Under the pieces are notes generated by a model. It did not search any database. It saw only the letters and a list, made by a program, of their open reading frames with translations, and had not been told where the DNA came from. A stretch of DNA of 64,000 bases from JAGVPT01 sp963772165. GTDB lineage: Bacteria > Bacteroidota > Ignavibacteria > UBA10030 > UBA8401. A program made the translations under genes and the position numbers. The stretch is from positions 62,001 through 126,000 of the forward strand of contig CAVYWA010000016.1 of assembly GCA_963772165.1 (NCBI GenBank). The letters run 5' to 3'. This document shows, in pieces, positions 46,260-53,994 of the stretch (its first letter is position 1; the number at the start of each line of letters is the position of its first letter).

Positions 46260-47702
46260 ATGGGAAATCATAATCTGTATGGGAAAACGAAAATTATTTG
46301 TACCCTCGGGCCGGCCTCTTCAACGGGTGAAGTCATTGAAAAAATGATCCGGGCCGGGATGGATGTTGTGCGTCTTAATTTTTCGCACGGCACACACGAA
46401 GAACATCAAGCCGCCATGAAAGCCGTCCGCGAAGCGGCGGAGCGGGTGGGCGAGCCGATCACTATCCTCCAGGATCTTCAAGGACCGAAGATCAGAACGG
46501 GCAAGCTTGCTTCTCCCGAGGTGCGGCTGGTCGACGGTGCGAAATTCACGATCACGATCAATGAAATTGCCGGGAACGCAGAGCGTGTATCCACCACGTA
46601 TCAAGATTTGCCAAAGGACGTAAAACCCGGCGATACAATATTGATGGACGACGGTTTGCTTCAGCTCAAGGTGTTGAGTTCGACGGCAACCGATGTGACG
46701 ACCGAAGTTGTCCACGGCGGAATTCTCAAAGAACACAAAGGGATTAACCTTCCGGGTGTGACGGTAAGCGCGCCGTCGTTGACGGAAAAGGATATGGAAG
46801 ATCTGGAATTTGGTATCGCGAACGACATTGACTACGTTGCGCTGTCGTTCGTCCGCACCGGCGACGATATCCGTCATCTAAGAAAGTTCATTATTTCGAA
46901 GATCGATAAACACAAGAGACTTCCCATCATCGCAAAGATCGAAAAAACAGAGGCGCTGCAGAACATCGATGAGATTATTCGTGAAGCGGACGCGATCATG
47001 GTGGCGCGCGGGGACCTCGGCGTTGAATGTGCGACAGAAGACGTTCCGATCGCTCAAAAGATGATCTGCAAAAAAGCGAACGCCGCCGGCAAACCGGTGA
47101 TCATCGCGACCCAGATGCTTGAATCGATGATTGAAAATCCGCGGCCGACACGAGCGGAAGCGAACGACGTCGCCAACGGAGTCTTGGACGGCGCCGACGC
47201 GGTGATGTTGAGCGGCGAAACATCCGTCGGGAAGTACGTTGTCGAAGTTGTACGGACGATGGATTTGATCATCCGTCGGGCGGAGGAAGAGTACCGCGAC
47301 CAGCTTGACCTCGCAGACGAAGCGGGAGAAAAGCAGGCCGAAGTTTTCAAAGCGCTCGGGCGTGCTGCGTGCGTTCTGGCGAAGCGCATCGGGGCTGCGG
47401 CGATCGTTCCGATCACTCACTCGGGTGAAACGGCGAAGACGATCGCGAAATACAGGCCGTACGGAATGATCATCGCGGTCACGGACCGCGAGCGCATCAG
47501 GAGAAGATTGAATTTAGTGTGGGGCGTCAAGTCGATTCTCGTGCCGAATATTGCCGACACCGATACGACGCTGGCGACCATCCAGCAGGAGCTTCTGAAA
47601 TCGGGGTATGTGAAGAAGGGGGACTATATCGTGATGACTGCCGGCATTCCCCTCCTGGCACGCGGCACCACAAATATGGTGAAGGTAGAAAAAATATCGT
47701 AG
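46260..47702 (+). CDS. pyk: Pyruvate kinase
   Basis: 480 residues from the ATG at 46260 (GAGGAC upstream); a longer frame from 46149 would overlap penicillin acylase and is not used. TKIICTLGPASSTGEVIEKMIRAGMDVVRLNFSHGTHEEH opens the TIM barrel. The PEP/metal site is IIAKIEKTEALQNIDEIIREADAIMVARGDLGVE with the active-site Lys and Glu, and the KANAAGKPVIIATQMLESM helix and C-terminal allosteric domain follow. It makes pyruvate and ATP from PEP and ADP in glycolysis. Length is that of the standard single-domain form. Confidence 0.97.
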   Translation: MGNHNLYGKTKIICTLGPASSTGEVIEKMIRAGMDVVRLNFSHGTHEEHQAAMKAVREAAERVGEPITILQDLQGPKIRTGKLASPEVRLVDGAKFTITINEIAGNAERVSTTYQDLPKDVKPGDTILMDDGLLQLKVLSSTATDVTTEVVHGGILKEHKGINLPGVTVSAPSLTEKDMEDLEFGIANDIDYVALSFVRTGDDIRHLRKFIISKIDKHKRLPIIAKIEKTEALQNIDEIIREADAIMVARGDLGVECATEDVPIAQKMICKKANAAGKPVIIATQMLESMIENPRPTRAEANDVANGVLDGADAVMLSGETSVGKYVVEVVRTMDLIIRRAEEEYRDQLDLADEAGEKQAEVFKALGRAACVLAKRIGAAAIVPITHSGETAKTIAKYRPYGMIIAVTDRERIRRRLNLVWGVKSILVPNIADTDTTLATIQQELLKSGYVKKGDYIVMTAGIPLLARGTTNMVKVEKIS

Positions 47703-47738
47703 AGAAGGTGCGCCCGTTCCCGGCGTTTTCGTCCAGGC

Positions 47739-47894
47739 TTACAGGCTGACTTCTGAAATATAATCGTCAATGTCGTAGCGGACATTGAGATCGCGGCGGT
47801 GCATATGTTCGTTCCTCTTCCGAATTAAAAAAGGAAGTGCAACGATTCCTGCGATGACCGCCGTCCACGTAATGATTTTGAACATGTTCTTCAT
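47739..47894 (-). CDS. Small membrane protein, 51 residues
   Basis: Read on the minus strand from the ATG at 47894: MKNMFKIITWTAVIAGIVALPF then LIRKRNEHMHRRDLN and an acidic end VRYDIDDYISEVSL. One N-terminal membrane helix with a basic, then acidic tail. It follows the 49-residue gene by 3 bases on the same strand and may be coupled to it. No family recognised. Confidence 0.6.
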   Translation of the reverse strand: MKNMFKIITWTAVIAGIVALPFLIRKRNEHMHRRDLNVRYDIDDYISEVSL

Positions 47895-47897
47895 AAT

Positions 47898-48047
47898 TTA
47901 TTGCTGCGTGAGAATCACTTCCTCACCAAGGATAACAGAGTATGTGATCGCATCCCACTGTTGTCTTTCCATCTCGTCCAGCAGAAGCTCTTCAATCGCT
48001 TGGAGTTCTTCCTGCGAAAGATCGTCAAAGCCATATGATGTTTTCAT
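47898..48047 (-). CDS. Small acidic protein, 49 residues
   Basis: Minus-strand frame from the ATG at 48047: MKTSYGFDDLSQEELQAIEELL, then LDEMERQQWDAITYSVILGEEVILTQQ. AGAGAGGAGG lies 8-10 bases before the ATG, a strong ribosome-binding site, which argues for a real gene despite its size. It is Glu-rich and helical. It is the first of two small genes between pyk and glgP; function unknown. Confidence 0.62.
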   Translation of the reverse strand: MKTSYGFDDLSQEELQAIEELLLDEMERQQWDAITYSVILGEEVILTQQ

Positions 48048-48140
48048 ACTCTTTTCCTCCTCTCTCCTATAGTTAACGAAGATACTGAGAAAAAGTTGTG
48101 CCCGTCATCAATTTTTCCCTCCGTAATTTCCTGTACGGCC

Positions 48141-50258
48141 TTAAACGTAGTATTTCCTGACGTACTCCGCCACCATGCGGTGCGTGTTGTACTGCGGGAC
48201 GAGGGTTGCGATCGACCGCCGGATGCGCTGCAGCCATTGACGGGGAATATTCTTTTCGTCGCGTTGGTAGAATTCGGGGACGATATTATTTTTGATCACC
48301 GAAAAAAGATTTTCGGCATCGACGATGTCCTGTTGCTCGGCGCGCGCCGGCGTTTCATCTTTTCCGATCGCCCAGCCGTTGGTATCGTCGCACGCTTCGC
48401 GCCACCACCCGTCCATGATACTGCAGTTCAACCCGCCATGGATCGCAATTTTCTGACCGCTTGTTCCGCTTGCTTCGAGCGGGCGGCGCGGGTTATTCAG
48501 CCAGACATCGGCGCCGGACACGAGGTGCCGCGCGACGTCGATATCATAGTTTTCGAGAAAGACGACCTTTCCGAAAAGGCGCGGATGATTCGTCAGGTCG
48601 ATGACGTGTTTGATAAATTTCTTTCCCTCATCGTCGCGTGGGTGTGCTTTCCCCGAAAAAATCAATTGAACGGGGCGCGATTCGTCGTTGAACAATTCAA
48701 TGGCCCGGTCGAGGTCGGTGAAGAGGAGCGGCGCACGTTTGTACGTCGCGAAGCGGCGGGAAAATCCAATCGTGAGAGCATCCGGGTTCAGGACTCTTTC
48801 GTACACCGCTGTCCCGTTGCCGAAGCGCGAGTGCTGCGTGCGCAGCGTGTGCCGGGCAAATTCAACAATGTCCCTCCGCAGTTCATAACGCAGCGACCAG
48901 AGCGCTTCGTCCGAGATCACCGAATTCTGAACGGCTTTTTCCCAGAACCCCGGGTCGAGGTAATGACTTTGCCACTCTTTCCCGAGATGCTTGGTCCAGA
49001 AGCGAGCTGATTTTTCGTTCAACCAACCGCCGATATGCACGCCGTTAGTGATGGATCCGATAGGGACATCGGCAGCTGGAACATCCCCGTACAAGGGCTT
49101 CCACATTTCACGGCTTACCTGGCCGTGCAGATCGCTGACGCCGTTTGCTGCACGCGACATTTTCAGCGCGAGGACGGTCATACAAAATGTTTCGGCCGCA
49201 TTACCGGGGTCGATGCGTCCATACTTCATCAGCTCTTCGATGGGCATATCCATCGCCTTGATCATCGATGAGAACGAATATTCCATCAGATCGTTTGAAA
49301 ACCGGTCATGTCCTGCGGGTACCGGCGTATGGGTGGTGAACACACATTGCTGTTTGACGTGTTCTGCGGCAGTCCTCGCGTCGGCGTCTTTCACCATTGC
49401 TTCCCGCAGAAGTTCAAGCGTGAGGAATGCCGAATGGCCCTCATTCATGTGGAACGTTGAGGGACGGATCTTCAGTGCACGTAATAATCGCACCCCGCCG
49501 ACGCCGAGAATAATTTCCTGAGAAATACGGGTCGTGCTGTCGCCGCCGTACACATGGGCTGTCAGATCGCGGAAACGCTCTTCATTTTCTTTCACATTAG
49601 TATCGAGCAGGTAGACGACGCCTCGGCCGACGTTCAACTGCCACGCGAGGAACCGCACCGTGCTGAACCCGATTTCCACCTCGCACCGTACCGGCTCGCC
49701 GTGCTCGTCCAGAACAATTTTCAGCGGAAGTTTAGTCGGGTCGGCGGAGACATACAACTCGTTTTGCCAGCCGTCGGCCGCAATGCGCTGTTCGAAATAC
49801 CCCTGACGGTAGAAAAGCGAAACACCGATAAACGGCAGACCAAGATCGCTTGCCGATTTTGTGTGGTCGCCGGCGAGGATGCCAAGCCCGCCTGAGTACG
49901 TTCGTAGACTTTCGTGGAAACCGAACTCGGCGCTGAAGTAGGCAATCGGCCCCTTCAGCGTTTTCGCCTCCGATGATGCCCAGCTTTTTTTGCTGGTCAT
50001 GTACGCATCGAAGCTGTTCCAGGCAGATTCTATCCTTCCCGCAAATTCATCATCGCCGATCCGCGCCAGGACTTCTTCATTTGAGATCTCTGCAAGAACG
50101 GCGACAGGGTTGTGATGCGTCCGCTCCCATACCTGCGGAGAGAGATCGCGGAAAACGGACTGGGCTTCAAAGTTCCACGACCACCATAAATTTTGTGAAA
50201 GGCCATGAAGCTTTGTCAACAACGAGGATGAATTACGTGTGGCTGTTTTTCCGCTCAT
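48141..50258 (-). CDS. glgP: Alpha-glucan phosphorylase
   Basis: 705 residues of the short bacterial glycogen/starch phosphorylase family. Substrate and phosphate site motifs: IGVSLFYRQGYFEQRI, GNAAETFCMTVLALKMSRAANGVSDLHGQVS, RFATYKRAPLL, and the PLP region NPRRPLEASGTSGQKIAIHGGLNCSIMDGWW with the PLP-binding Lys (SGQK). It releases glucose-1-phosphate from glycogen or alpha-glucans. No other glycogen genes are nearby. Confidence 0.93.
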   Translation of the reverse strand: MSGKTATRNSSSLLTKLHGLSQNLWWSWNFEAQSVFRDLSPQVWERTHHNPVAVLAEISNEEVLARIGDDEFAGRIESAWNSFDAYMTSKKSWASSEAKTLKGPIAYFSAEFGFHESLRTYSGGLGILAGDHTKSASDLGLPFIGVSLFYRQGYFEQRIAADGWQNELYVSADPTKLPLKIVLDEHGEPVRCEVEIGFSTVRFLAWQLNVGRGVVYLLDTNVKENEERFRDLTAHVYGGDSTTRISQEIILGVGGVRLLRALKIRPSTFHMNEGHSAFLTLELLREAMVKDADARTAAEHVKQQCVFTTHTPVPAGHDRFSNDLMEYSFSSMIKAMDMPIEELMKYGRIDPGNAAETFCMTVLALKMSRAANGVSDLHGQVSREMWKPLYGDVPAADVPIGSITNGVHIGGWLNEKSARFWTKHLGKEWQSHYLDPGFWEKAVQNSVISDEALWSLRYELRRDIVEFARHTLRTQHSRFGNGTAVYERVLNPDALTIGFSRRFATYKRAPLLFTDLDRAIELFNDESRPVQLIFSGKAHPRDDEGKKFIKHVIDLTNHPRLFGKVVFLENYDIDVARHLVSGADVWLNNPRRPLEASGTSGQKIAIHGGLNCSIMDGWWREACDDTNGWAIGKDETPARAEQQDIVDAENLFSVIKNNIVPEFYQRDEKNIPRQWLQRIRRSIATLVPQYNTHRMVAEYVRKYYV

Positions 50259-50405
50259 TTCTGCCTATGCAATAGTGGATGATCTGAAAACGAAAGTATC
50301 AATTAATAAAAAAAAAGTGAGAAAATCCAGAGATTTTGACAGGGGAGTAACTCGACTGAAATTTCGAAAAGGAGAAAGCGTCAGAATTGTCTGTACGGGT
50401 GAGTA

Positions 50406-50897
50406 TTATTTTCTCATTAACTGCATCTGCTCATTGGTGAGGATCCAGAGAAGAACTCCTGCTCCGCGTTGCACCGGCGATCCGACCTCGATGCACGAAA
50501 GCGACGCTTTTTTTATGCTGATCTTTGAATCGTTGTTCATGCCGATGAGGTTTGCAATACAGCGGATGGCGAACGGTTTATGGGTGACGAGCAACAAACG
50601 GCTATCGCGCGGATACGACTGAAGCTCTTGAAACAAATCCTGCGGGTCTGCTAACGATACCAGGTGATCCAGAACTTGGATGCGGATGGAGGGAAATTGT
50701 TTGGCGACGATTTCCGCCGTTGCTTTAGAGCGAGCCGTTGGGCTCGTGAGGACGGCAGTAAGATTCAGTTTCATAATGCAGACAGCGTTTGCTACGCATT
50801 CAGCTTCAGCAATTCCTTCCGGTGTTAGCTTTCTGTCGGTATCATTTCTGTGCCCCTCGGTTTCCGCATCGGCGTGACGGAGGATAAGAAGACGCAT
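50406..50897 (-). CDS. sixA: Phosphohistidine phosphatase SixA-like
   Basis: 163 residues. N-terminal catalytic motif LRHADAE (histidine phosphatase RHG/RHA box), LTSPTARSKATAEIVAKQF and the second His in LLLVTHKPFAIRCIANLI. The length and RHADAE opening fit SixA, which dephosphorylates histidine phosphotransfer domains. Substrate in this organism unknown. It stands alone, 58 bases before the GxxExxY gene. Confidence 0.87.
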   Translation of the reverse strand: MRLLILRHADAETEGHRNDTDRKLTPEGIAEAECVANAVCIMKLNLTAVLTSPTARSKATAEIVAKQFPSIRIQVLDHLVSLADPQDLFQELQSYPRDSRLLLVTHKPFAIRCIANLIGMNNDSKISIKKASLSCIEVGSPVQRGAGVLLWILTNEQMQLMRK

Positions 50898-50925
50898 GAA
50901 AGTATTTCCTTGGCGTGATTACTTG

Positions 50926-50967
50926 GATTGCGCAGATTCAGCGCAGATTACAGATTACTCAGATTCG
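50926..50967. repeat. AATCTGAG-type dispersed repeat, left arm
   Basis: GATTGCGCAGATTCAGCGCAGATTACAGATTACTCAGATTCGG is the reverse complement, with few changes, of the repeat at 51382-51426. The two arms face each other around the GxxExxY gene. The stop codon of that gene (50955-50957) lies inside this arm, so its last residues are encoded by the repeat. Related sequence is also found at 31533-31590 and 32300-32400. Confidence 0.6.
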
Positions 50968-51365
50968 GTATAACTGGTTGAATATACTTTTCTTTTGATT
51001 TGAACACTGCTGCCTCCAAAATTAAGAAGCAAGCCGACCGGAAGGTTGGACACTTTCAGGTAATGGAGCAGTTTGTCTTCGAACGATTTTTCCAGCGTTT
51101 GAACTGCCTTCAACTCCACGATAACGCTGCTATCGACAAGGAGGTCGACAAAAAAATCTCCCACTGGCTCACCGCCATACACTACTTTCATGTGTTTCTG
51201 CTGTTCAACTTTAAGACCCGTTGCGGTCAGCTCTTTTGCAAGCGCATTTTCGTACACTTTTTCAACAAATCCTGAACCCAATTTATTATGAACTCCGGAT
51301 GCTGCTCTTATGATCTTTTCAGTAATATTCTTTTTAGGATAACTTTTTTCAGAATAGACTTTCAC
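50955..51365 (-). CDS. GxxExxY protein
   Basis: About 136 residues from the GTG at 51365, which has GGGGGG seven to nine bases upstream; an ATG at 51434 would add a start made wholly of repeat sequence. The signature GFVEKVYENALAKEL gives G-x-x-E-x-x-Y, followed by KHMKVVYGGEPVGDFFVDLLVDSSVIVELKAVQTLEKSFEDKLLHYLKVSNLPVGLLLNFGGSSVQIKRKV. The D-...-E-x-K pattern (DFFVDLLVD...VELKAV) suggests a restriction-endonuclease-like fold; function is not established. It is enclosed by inverted repeats. Confidence 0.88.
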   Translation of the reverse strand: MKVYSEKSYPKKNITEKIIRAASGVHNKLGSGFVEKVYENALAKELTATGLKVEQQKHMKVVYGGEPVGDFFVDLLVDSSVIVELKAVQTLEKSFEDKLLHYLKVSNLPVGLLLNFGGSSVQIKRKVYSTSYTESE

Positions 51366-51381
51366 TTGTTCCCCCCGTTTT

Positions 51382-51426
51382 TTAATCTGAGCAATCTGTA
51401 ATCTACGTTGAATCTGCGAAATCAGA
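51382..51426. repeat. AATCTGAG-type dispersed repeat, right arm
   Basis: TTAATCTGAGCAATCTGTAATCTACGTTGAATCTGCGAAATCAG is the partner of the repeat at 50926-50967 in inverted orientation. It lies between the GxxExxY start and the adenosine deaminase stop. Confidence 0.6.
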
Positions 51427-51437
51427 GAAATCAACGG

Positions 51438-52526
51438 CTACTTTTTCTTCAACGCCGTTTTTGCCTTTGCATAGCCCGGTTTCAACACGTCGTAAATGAT
51501 GGCGATACGCTGCTTATACGGAATGAAGGCGCTCTTCATGGCATTGATGGTGACTTTCTCGAGTTCTTCAAGCGTCAGTCCGAAATGCTCAGCCGCAGTG
51601 CAATACTCGTCTGTTAACGTAATGCCGCTCATGAGACGGTCGTCGGTATTCAATGTGACGCGGAATTTATAGCGATAAAAAATTCCGAATGGATGTTCAT
51701 CGATGCTGTTGACGGCTCCGGTGTGGACGTTGCTCGTCAAACATATTTCAAGCGGGATACGCTTGTCGAGCACATACTGCGCGAGCGTGCCCATACTTAA
51801 CACCTGTCCATCTTTTACCCGCATATCTTCGATCAGCCGCGTTGCATGGCCTATGCGGTGTGCACCGCACCATTGAATTGCCTGCCAGATTGATTCTTTG
51901 CCGAACGCTTCGCCGGCATGAACGGTGATGTTGAAGTTTTCGCGTTGGATATAATGAAACGCGTCAATATGTTTTTTAGGCGGGTAGCCCCCTTCTTCGC
52001 CAGCGAGGTCGAAACCGACAACACCCTGGCTCCGGAAATCGACGGCAAGCTCGGCGATCTCTTGCGATATCTTAGGGTCCATACTACGCATCGCGCAGAG
52101 GAGAAGCCCGTACTCTACGCCGAAGTCTTTTTTTCCTCGTTCCAATCCGCGGAGGACGGCTTTCACGATCGTTTCGTTGTGCAGCCCTTTTTGCTGGTGG
52201 AAGACGGGTGCAAAACGAGTCTCCAGGTAAACGACTCCGTCATTTTTCATGTCTTCGAGCGTTTCGTAAGCGACACGTTCAAGCGCTTCTTCAGTTTGCA
52301 TGACGCCGCAGGTGTGTTCAAATCCTTCGAGAAAGAGAGGGAGGCTTCCGCGCTGGGCTCCGCGCTGAAACCATGTGGCGAGTTTATCGGCATCCGTTGT
52401 GGGGAGCTTGGTGTATTGTTGATCCCGCGCTAGATCGATGACCGTTTGAGGGCGGACGCCGCCGTCAAGATGGTCATGAAGAAGAACCTTGGGGACGGTG
52501 CGAAGGAAATTTTTGGTAAGCTTCAT
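51438..52526 (-). CDS. add: Adenosine deaminase
   Basis: About 362 residues from the ATG at 52526. The frame extends further to 52739, but that part is translated MITE repeat and lacks the family start. Metal and catalytic motifs: LLHDHLDGG (HxH), FNITVHAGEAFG (His and Glu), HRIGHATRLIED and LNTDDRLMSG (Asp-Asp). It converts adenosine or deoxyadenosine to inosine. The start is preceded by no Shine-Dalgarno. A family A repeat lies 85 bases upstream. Confidence 0.92.
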   Translation of the reverse strand: MKLTKNFLRTVPKVLLHDHLDGGVRPQTVIDLARDQQYTKLPTTDADKLATWFQRGAQRGSLPLFLEGFEHTCGVMQTEEALERVAYETLEDMKNDGVVYLETRFAPVFHQQKGLHNETIVKAVLRGLERGKKDFGVEYGLLLCAMRSMDPKISQEIAELAVDFRSQGVVGFDLAGEEGGYPPKKHIDAFHYIQRENFNITVHAGEAFGKESIWQAIQWCGAHRIGHATRLIEDMRVKDGQVLSMGTLAQYVLDKRIPLEICLTSNVHTGAVNSIDEHPFGIFYRYKFRVTLNTDDRLMSGITLTDEYCTAAEHFGLTLEELEKVTINAMKSAFIPYKQRIAIIYDVLKPGYAKAKTALKKK

Positions 52527-52611
52527 GGAGGATTGACAGAATTTGTTGATGGAATGCTTTCTCCATAATGTACGAATCAAAGCCTTCAGTTCCAACCGGA
52601 ATACTTTCTTT

Positions 52612-52753
52612 GGTAGTGTTACAGTTTGAAAGTCATTGCGATCCCGCTCGAAGAGCGGGAGAAGCAATCCCCATTGTTTAGCGGATTGCTTCGGCAAAAG
52701 AACGCCGCACAATGACTTCTTCTTGAGAAAGTAAACCAAACTGTAGCACTACC
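52612..52753. mobile_element. MITE-like palindromic element, family A, copy 2
   Basis: Starts GGTAGTGTTACAGTTTG (52612-52628) and ends CAAACTGTAGCACTACC (52737-52753), an inverted pair with one mismatch. The interior GTCATTGCG...CAATGAC and GAAGCAATCC...GGATTGCTTC match the copy at 4991-5120, and both contain CTTCTTCTTGAGAAAG before the right end. Flanks CTTTCTTT and TTTTTTCT are similar but not a clean target duplication. It lies in front of the adenosine deaminase gene. Confidence 0.75.
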
Positions 52754-52830
52754 TTTTTTCTTCTTGTTTGCTTTTTTATTCCTCTTTGAGTAAAGTTAAT
52801 CGAGAACAGGCAAGTGCACGAAATCCTATT

Positions 52831-53349
52831 ATGAACCTTGAAACGGAAATTCTGAGGGAACACTCAAAGCACCAATGCTTCCGAATCGCGAAGTGGGTTG
52901 GGACCGACAAGGAACGTTTTAGGGAGTTGATGGACCTGTTTTTAAAAGGCGAGTATCGTGTAACGCAGCGTGCGGCATGGATCGTCAAGCATTGCGCGGA
53001 TAACCATGCAGAACTTGTCTCTCCGTATTTCGACGAGATAATCGACAGGATGCTTGAACCGGGCGTACGCGTTGCGGTAAAAAGGAATGTCATAAGGATT
53101 CTTCAGGATGTTGATATTCCTCGGCGGATCGCGGGTAAAATTGCAACGGTATGTTTTGAGATGCTTGGTTCAGCGAAAGAACCGATCGCCGTGAAAGTAT
53201 TCTCGATGACCGTTCTCGCGAATATCGCGCGACGGGAGCCCGATCTGAAACGGGAAATTCGTATTCTCATAGAGCAACAAATGCCGACTGGGAGCGCCGG
53301 ATTCCGGTCGCGAGGAAGGAAAATACTCAAGCAGCTCGAAAAACTGTAA
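52831..53349 (+). CDS. HEAT-repeat-like helical protein
   Basis: 172 residues from the ATG at 52831. All-helical, with repeating pairs: RELMDLFLKGEYRVTQRAAWIVKHCADNHAELV, IDRMLEPGVRVAVKRNVIRILQDVDIPRRIAGKIATVCFEML, VKVFSMTVLANIARREPDLKREIRILIEQ. This is the HEAT/Armadillo type and probably a protein-protein scaffold. No enzyme motif. It precedes the FUSC-like gene on the same strand. Confidence 0.72.
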   Translation: MNLETEILREHSKHQCFRIAKWVGTDKERFRELMDLFLKGEYRVTQRAAWIVKHCADNHAELVSPYFDEIIDRMLEPGVRVAVKRNVIRILQDVDIPRRIAGKIATVCFEMLGSAKEPIAVKVFSMTVLANIARREPDLKREIRILIEQQMPTGSAGFRSRGRKILKQLEKL

Positions 53350-53405
53350 GTTGCATTCTCGGTAATATCGCTCACGATGCCGGATTACTATTTCACCATC
53401 ACCGT

Positions 53406-53924
53406 ATGAACATTTCTCGAATTTCAGGGAAACTGACAACTTCGGTCTTCGGACTGCCAATGCTTGTCTATATGCTGAAATGCATCTGCGGCTTTTCTGT
53501 TTGTTATGAGCTGTATGTCTGTTTTCCTCAGCATCAATTTTACTGGAGTATGATTTCGGTGCTCCTCGTCATTTCTCCTGAAGAAGATTCTTCACATCGA
53601 TTGGCCTTCAACAGGATGAAGGCCAATATGCTCGGCTCAACGGTCGGTATCGTGATTTTTCTGATTCACCGGCCTAACCTGTTCTGGATGTGTCTTGGTG
53701 TTGTGAGCACGATCGCGATCGACACAAGTTTGAAGCTTTCCAACGCAACACGTTCGGCCCTTGCATCATTGGTCATCGTGCTGATGCGTGAACAACAAGA
53801 GAGTTCGTGGAGCATCGCGTTCGAGCGGATGCTCTGCGTCATTGCCGGGTGTATTGTCGCGATCGTTATTACATACGTGGCGGGTTTTGTTCTGCAAAGA
53901 TTCAGCGGCACCAAATCGGCATGA
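53406..53924 (+). CDS. FUSC/ArAE-like membrane protein
   Basis: 172 residues. Hydrophobic segments: VFGLPMLVYMLKCICGFSVCYELYVCF, QFYWSMISVLLVISPE, ANMLGSTVGIVIFLI, FWMCLGVVSTIAID and a C-terminal MLCVIAGCIVAIVITYVAGFVL. The FYWSMISVLLVISPEEDSSHRLAFNRMKANMLGSTVGIV stretch matches the start of FUSC-type aromatic-acid exporter domains (SPxxxxS...R..G...G). The protein is short, about the length of a single FUSC transmembrane half. Substrate unknown. Confidence 0.7.
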   Translation: MNISRISGKLTTSVFGLPMLVYMLKCICGFSVCYELYVCFPQHQFYWSMISVLLVISPEEDSSHRLAFNRMKANMLGSTVGIVIFLIHRPNLFWMCLGVVSTIAIDTSLKLSNATRSALASLVIVLMREQQESSWSIAFERMLCVIAGCIVAIVITYVAGFVLQRFSGTKSA

Positions 53925-53994
53925 TGGAACCTTCTTTGGGCAGGGAGGAGAGATTTCCTTCATTGATTATGGAATGGAGAGCATCGAGCGTTAC

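Noticed and set aside
48096..49010. Long open frame on the plus strand inside glgP
   Set aside because: It is the antisense shadow of the glycogen phosphorylase gene, which has all family motifs; the frame has no recognisable protein signature.
51366..51434. Upstream ATG start for the GxxExxY protein
   Set aside because: It would translate only repeat sequence, while a GTG at 51365 has a strong ribosome-binding site and begins at the family start.
52527..52739. N-terminal extension of adenosine deaminase
   Set aside because: The in-frame extension is translated MITE sequence; the family starts at the ATG at 52526 (MKLTKNFLRTVPKVLLHDH).
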